From assembly GCA_947457025.1 (NCBI GenBank), contig CANGUI010000110.1, forward strand, positions 1 to 6,424: a DNA stretch of 6,424 nucleotides, read 5' to 3'. The position numbers were made by a program, and so were the translations under genes. Under the pieces are notes generated by a model. The model did no database searches and was not told the DNA's origin. It saw nothing but the letters and a program-made list of their open reading frames with translations. The stretch is from Flammeovirgaceae bacterium (lineage in GTDB: Bacteria; Bacteroidota; Bacteroidia; Cytophagales; Cyclobacteriaceae). Below, in pieces: positions 5,749 through 6,424 of this stretch (its first letter is position 1; every line of letters begins with the position of its first letter).

Positions 5749-6424
5749 ATGCGCCAGATTCATACCGGCTATGCACTGGGCGTCTTCGCGTGCTTGTTCG
5801 CCGTATTCTTTGTACCCCTGCTGATCCCGATCTTTTTCCCCTCCCGGCACCGCTGGGTAGGCATACTCAATCGTTGGTGGGCTCACGTGTTTTTTAGACT
5901 GGCGTTGATTCCCTACCGTGTGGAGGTGCGAGGCAACCTACACCCGGCTCAGCAGTACATTTTTTGTCCAAACCACTTTTCGTACCTCGATATCCCCACC
6001 CTCGGCCTCAACCCGCACAATTGCATTTTCGTGGGCAAAAACGACATGGAAAAAATCCCGCTATTCGGATTTATGTATCGAAAATTACACATCACGGTAG
6101 ACCGTGCGCGCCTCATGAGCAGATTTGAGACGTATATCAGGTCGCTGGAGGCCCTGGATGTCGGCAAAAGCCTCGTCATTTTTCCCGAGGGCGGTATAAT
6201 TACCCAACACCCGCCACACATGGCGCGGTTTAAGGATGGTGCTTTTCGCGCCGCCATCGAAAAACAAATTCCCATTGTGCCCGTCACCATTCCCCACAAT
6301 TGGATAATTTTACCCGATCAGAAAGAGCTGCTGCTGGCGCGCGGCACAATTGAAGTTATCTTCCATGAACCCGTGCCGGTTGCTGGCCTGACGATGAACG
6401 ATCTGGACGCTCTGAAAGCAAACG
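5749..6424 (+). CDS. plsC: 1-acyl-sn-glycerol-3-phosphate acyltransferase family protein (PlsC-like), cut by the right edge
   Basis: The frame opens at the ATG at 5749 and is still open at the window end, giving 225 residues. A hydrophobic segment (about 9-30) should anchor it in the inner membrane. The acyltransferase blocks appear in order: the catalytic HX4D motif NHFSYLD (75-81), GKNDMEKIPLFG (96-107) as the second block, FPEGG (145-149) as the glycerol-phosphate-binding block, and IPIVPVTIP (174-182) as the fourth. PlsC adds the second acyl chain to lysophosphatidic acid, making phosphatidic acid for phospholipids. In Bacteroidota several PlsC paralogues exist, some acting on aminolipids, so the exact acceptor is less sure than the family. 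FPEGGI in place of the commoner FPEGTRS is a known variant type and could affect acceptor choice. The gene starts 26 bases after the peptidase stop, with no promoter or terminator between, so an operon is likely. Little is probably missing at the C terminus. Confidence 0.9.
   Translation, partial: MRQIHTGYALGVFACLFAVFFVPLLIPIFFPSRHRWVGILNRWWAHVFFRLALIPYRVEVRGNLHPAQQYIFCPNHFSYLDIPTLGLNPHNCIFVGKNDMEKIPLFGFMYRKLHITVDRARLMSRFETYIRSLEALDVGKSLVIFPEGGIITQHPPHMARFKDGAFRAAIEKQIPIVPVTIPHNWIILPDQKELLLARGTIEVIFHEPVPVAGLTMNDLDALKAN

Overview
The window looks like a piece of a Bacteroidota chromosome, probably from the Cytophagales side of the phylum. Three things point that way. Exact or near TAnnTTTG -7 elements, one with a TTG -33 element 19 bases upstream, sit in front of ridA, queA and the peptidase gene. 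Most starts lack a Shine-Dalgarno sequence. The QueA and secreted M24 peptidase proteins have a Bacteroidota character. No rRNA, tRNA, CRISPR array or transposase gene is visible. The species cannot be named from this sequence.

The window has two compartments. Positions 1 to about 663 are AT-rich (about one third GC on sampled lines) and hold two minus-strand genes: a small unknown 81-residue protein (417-662) and the N-terminal part of a DinB-like four-helix-bundle protein (296 to beyond position 1). Between them lies an 89-base imperfect palindrome (318-406) whose size and layout recall an integron attC site. From about 664 the base composition rises to about one half GC and stays there. 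Positions 663-1058 hold no convincing gene but contain a cluster of short hairpins.

The rest is housekeeping sequence: ridA (plus), a MacB/FtsX-type ABC transporter permease (minus, convergent with ridA and divergent from queA), queA for queuosine synthesis (plus), a 267-base gap rich in inverted repeats, a secreted M24-family metallopeptidase (plus), and, 26 bases after it, a PlsC-type acyltransferase cut by the right edge. The peptidase and plsC probably share a transcript. The other genes seem to be independent units serving metabolite detoxification, export or envelope transport, tRNA modification and phospholipid synthesis.

The part most worth a second look is the AT-rich left end. Gene, palindrome and gene, with a sharp composition change at the first gene's start, look like cassette-type acquired DNA. 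No integrase is visible, and the site does not match the canonical attC core fully, so this remains a hypothesis.
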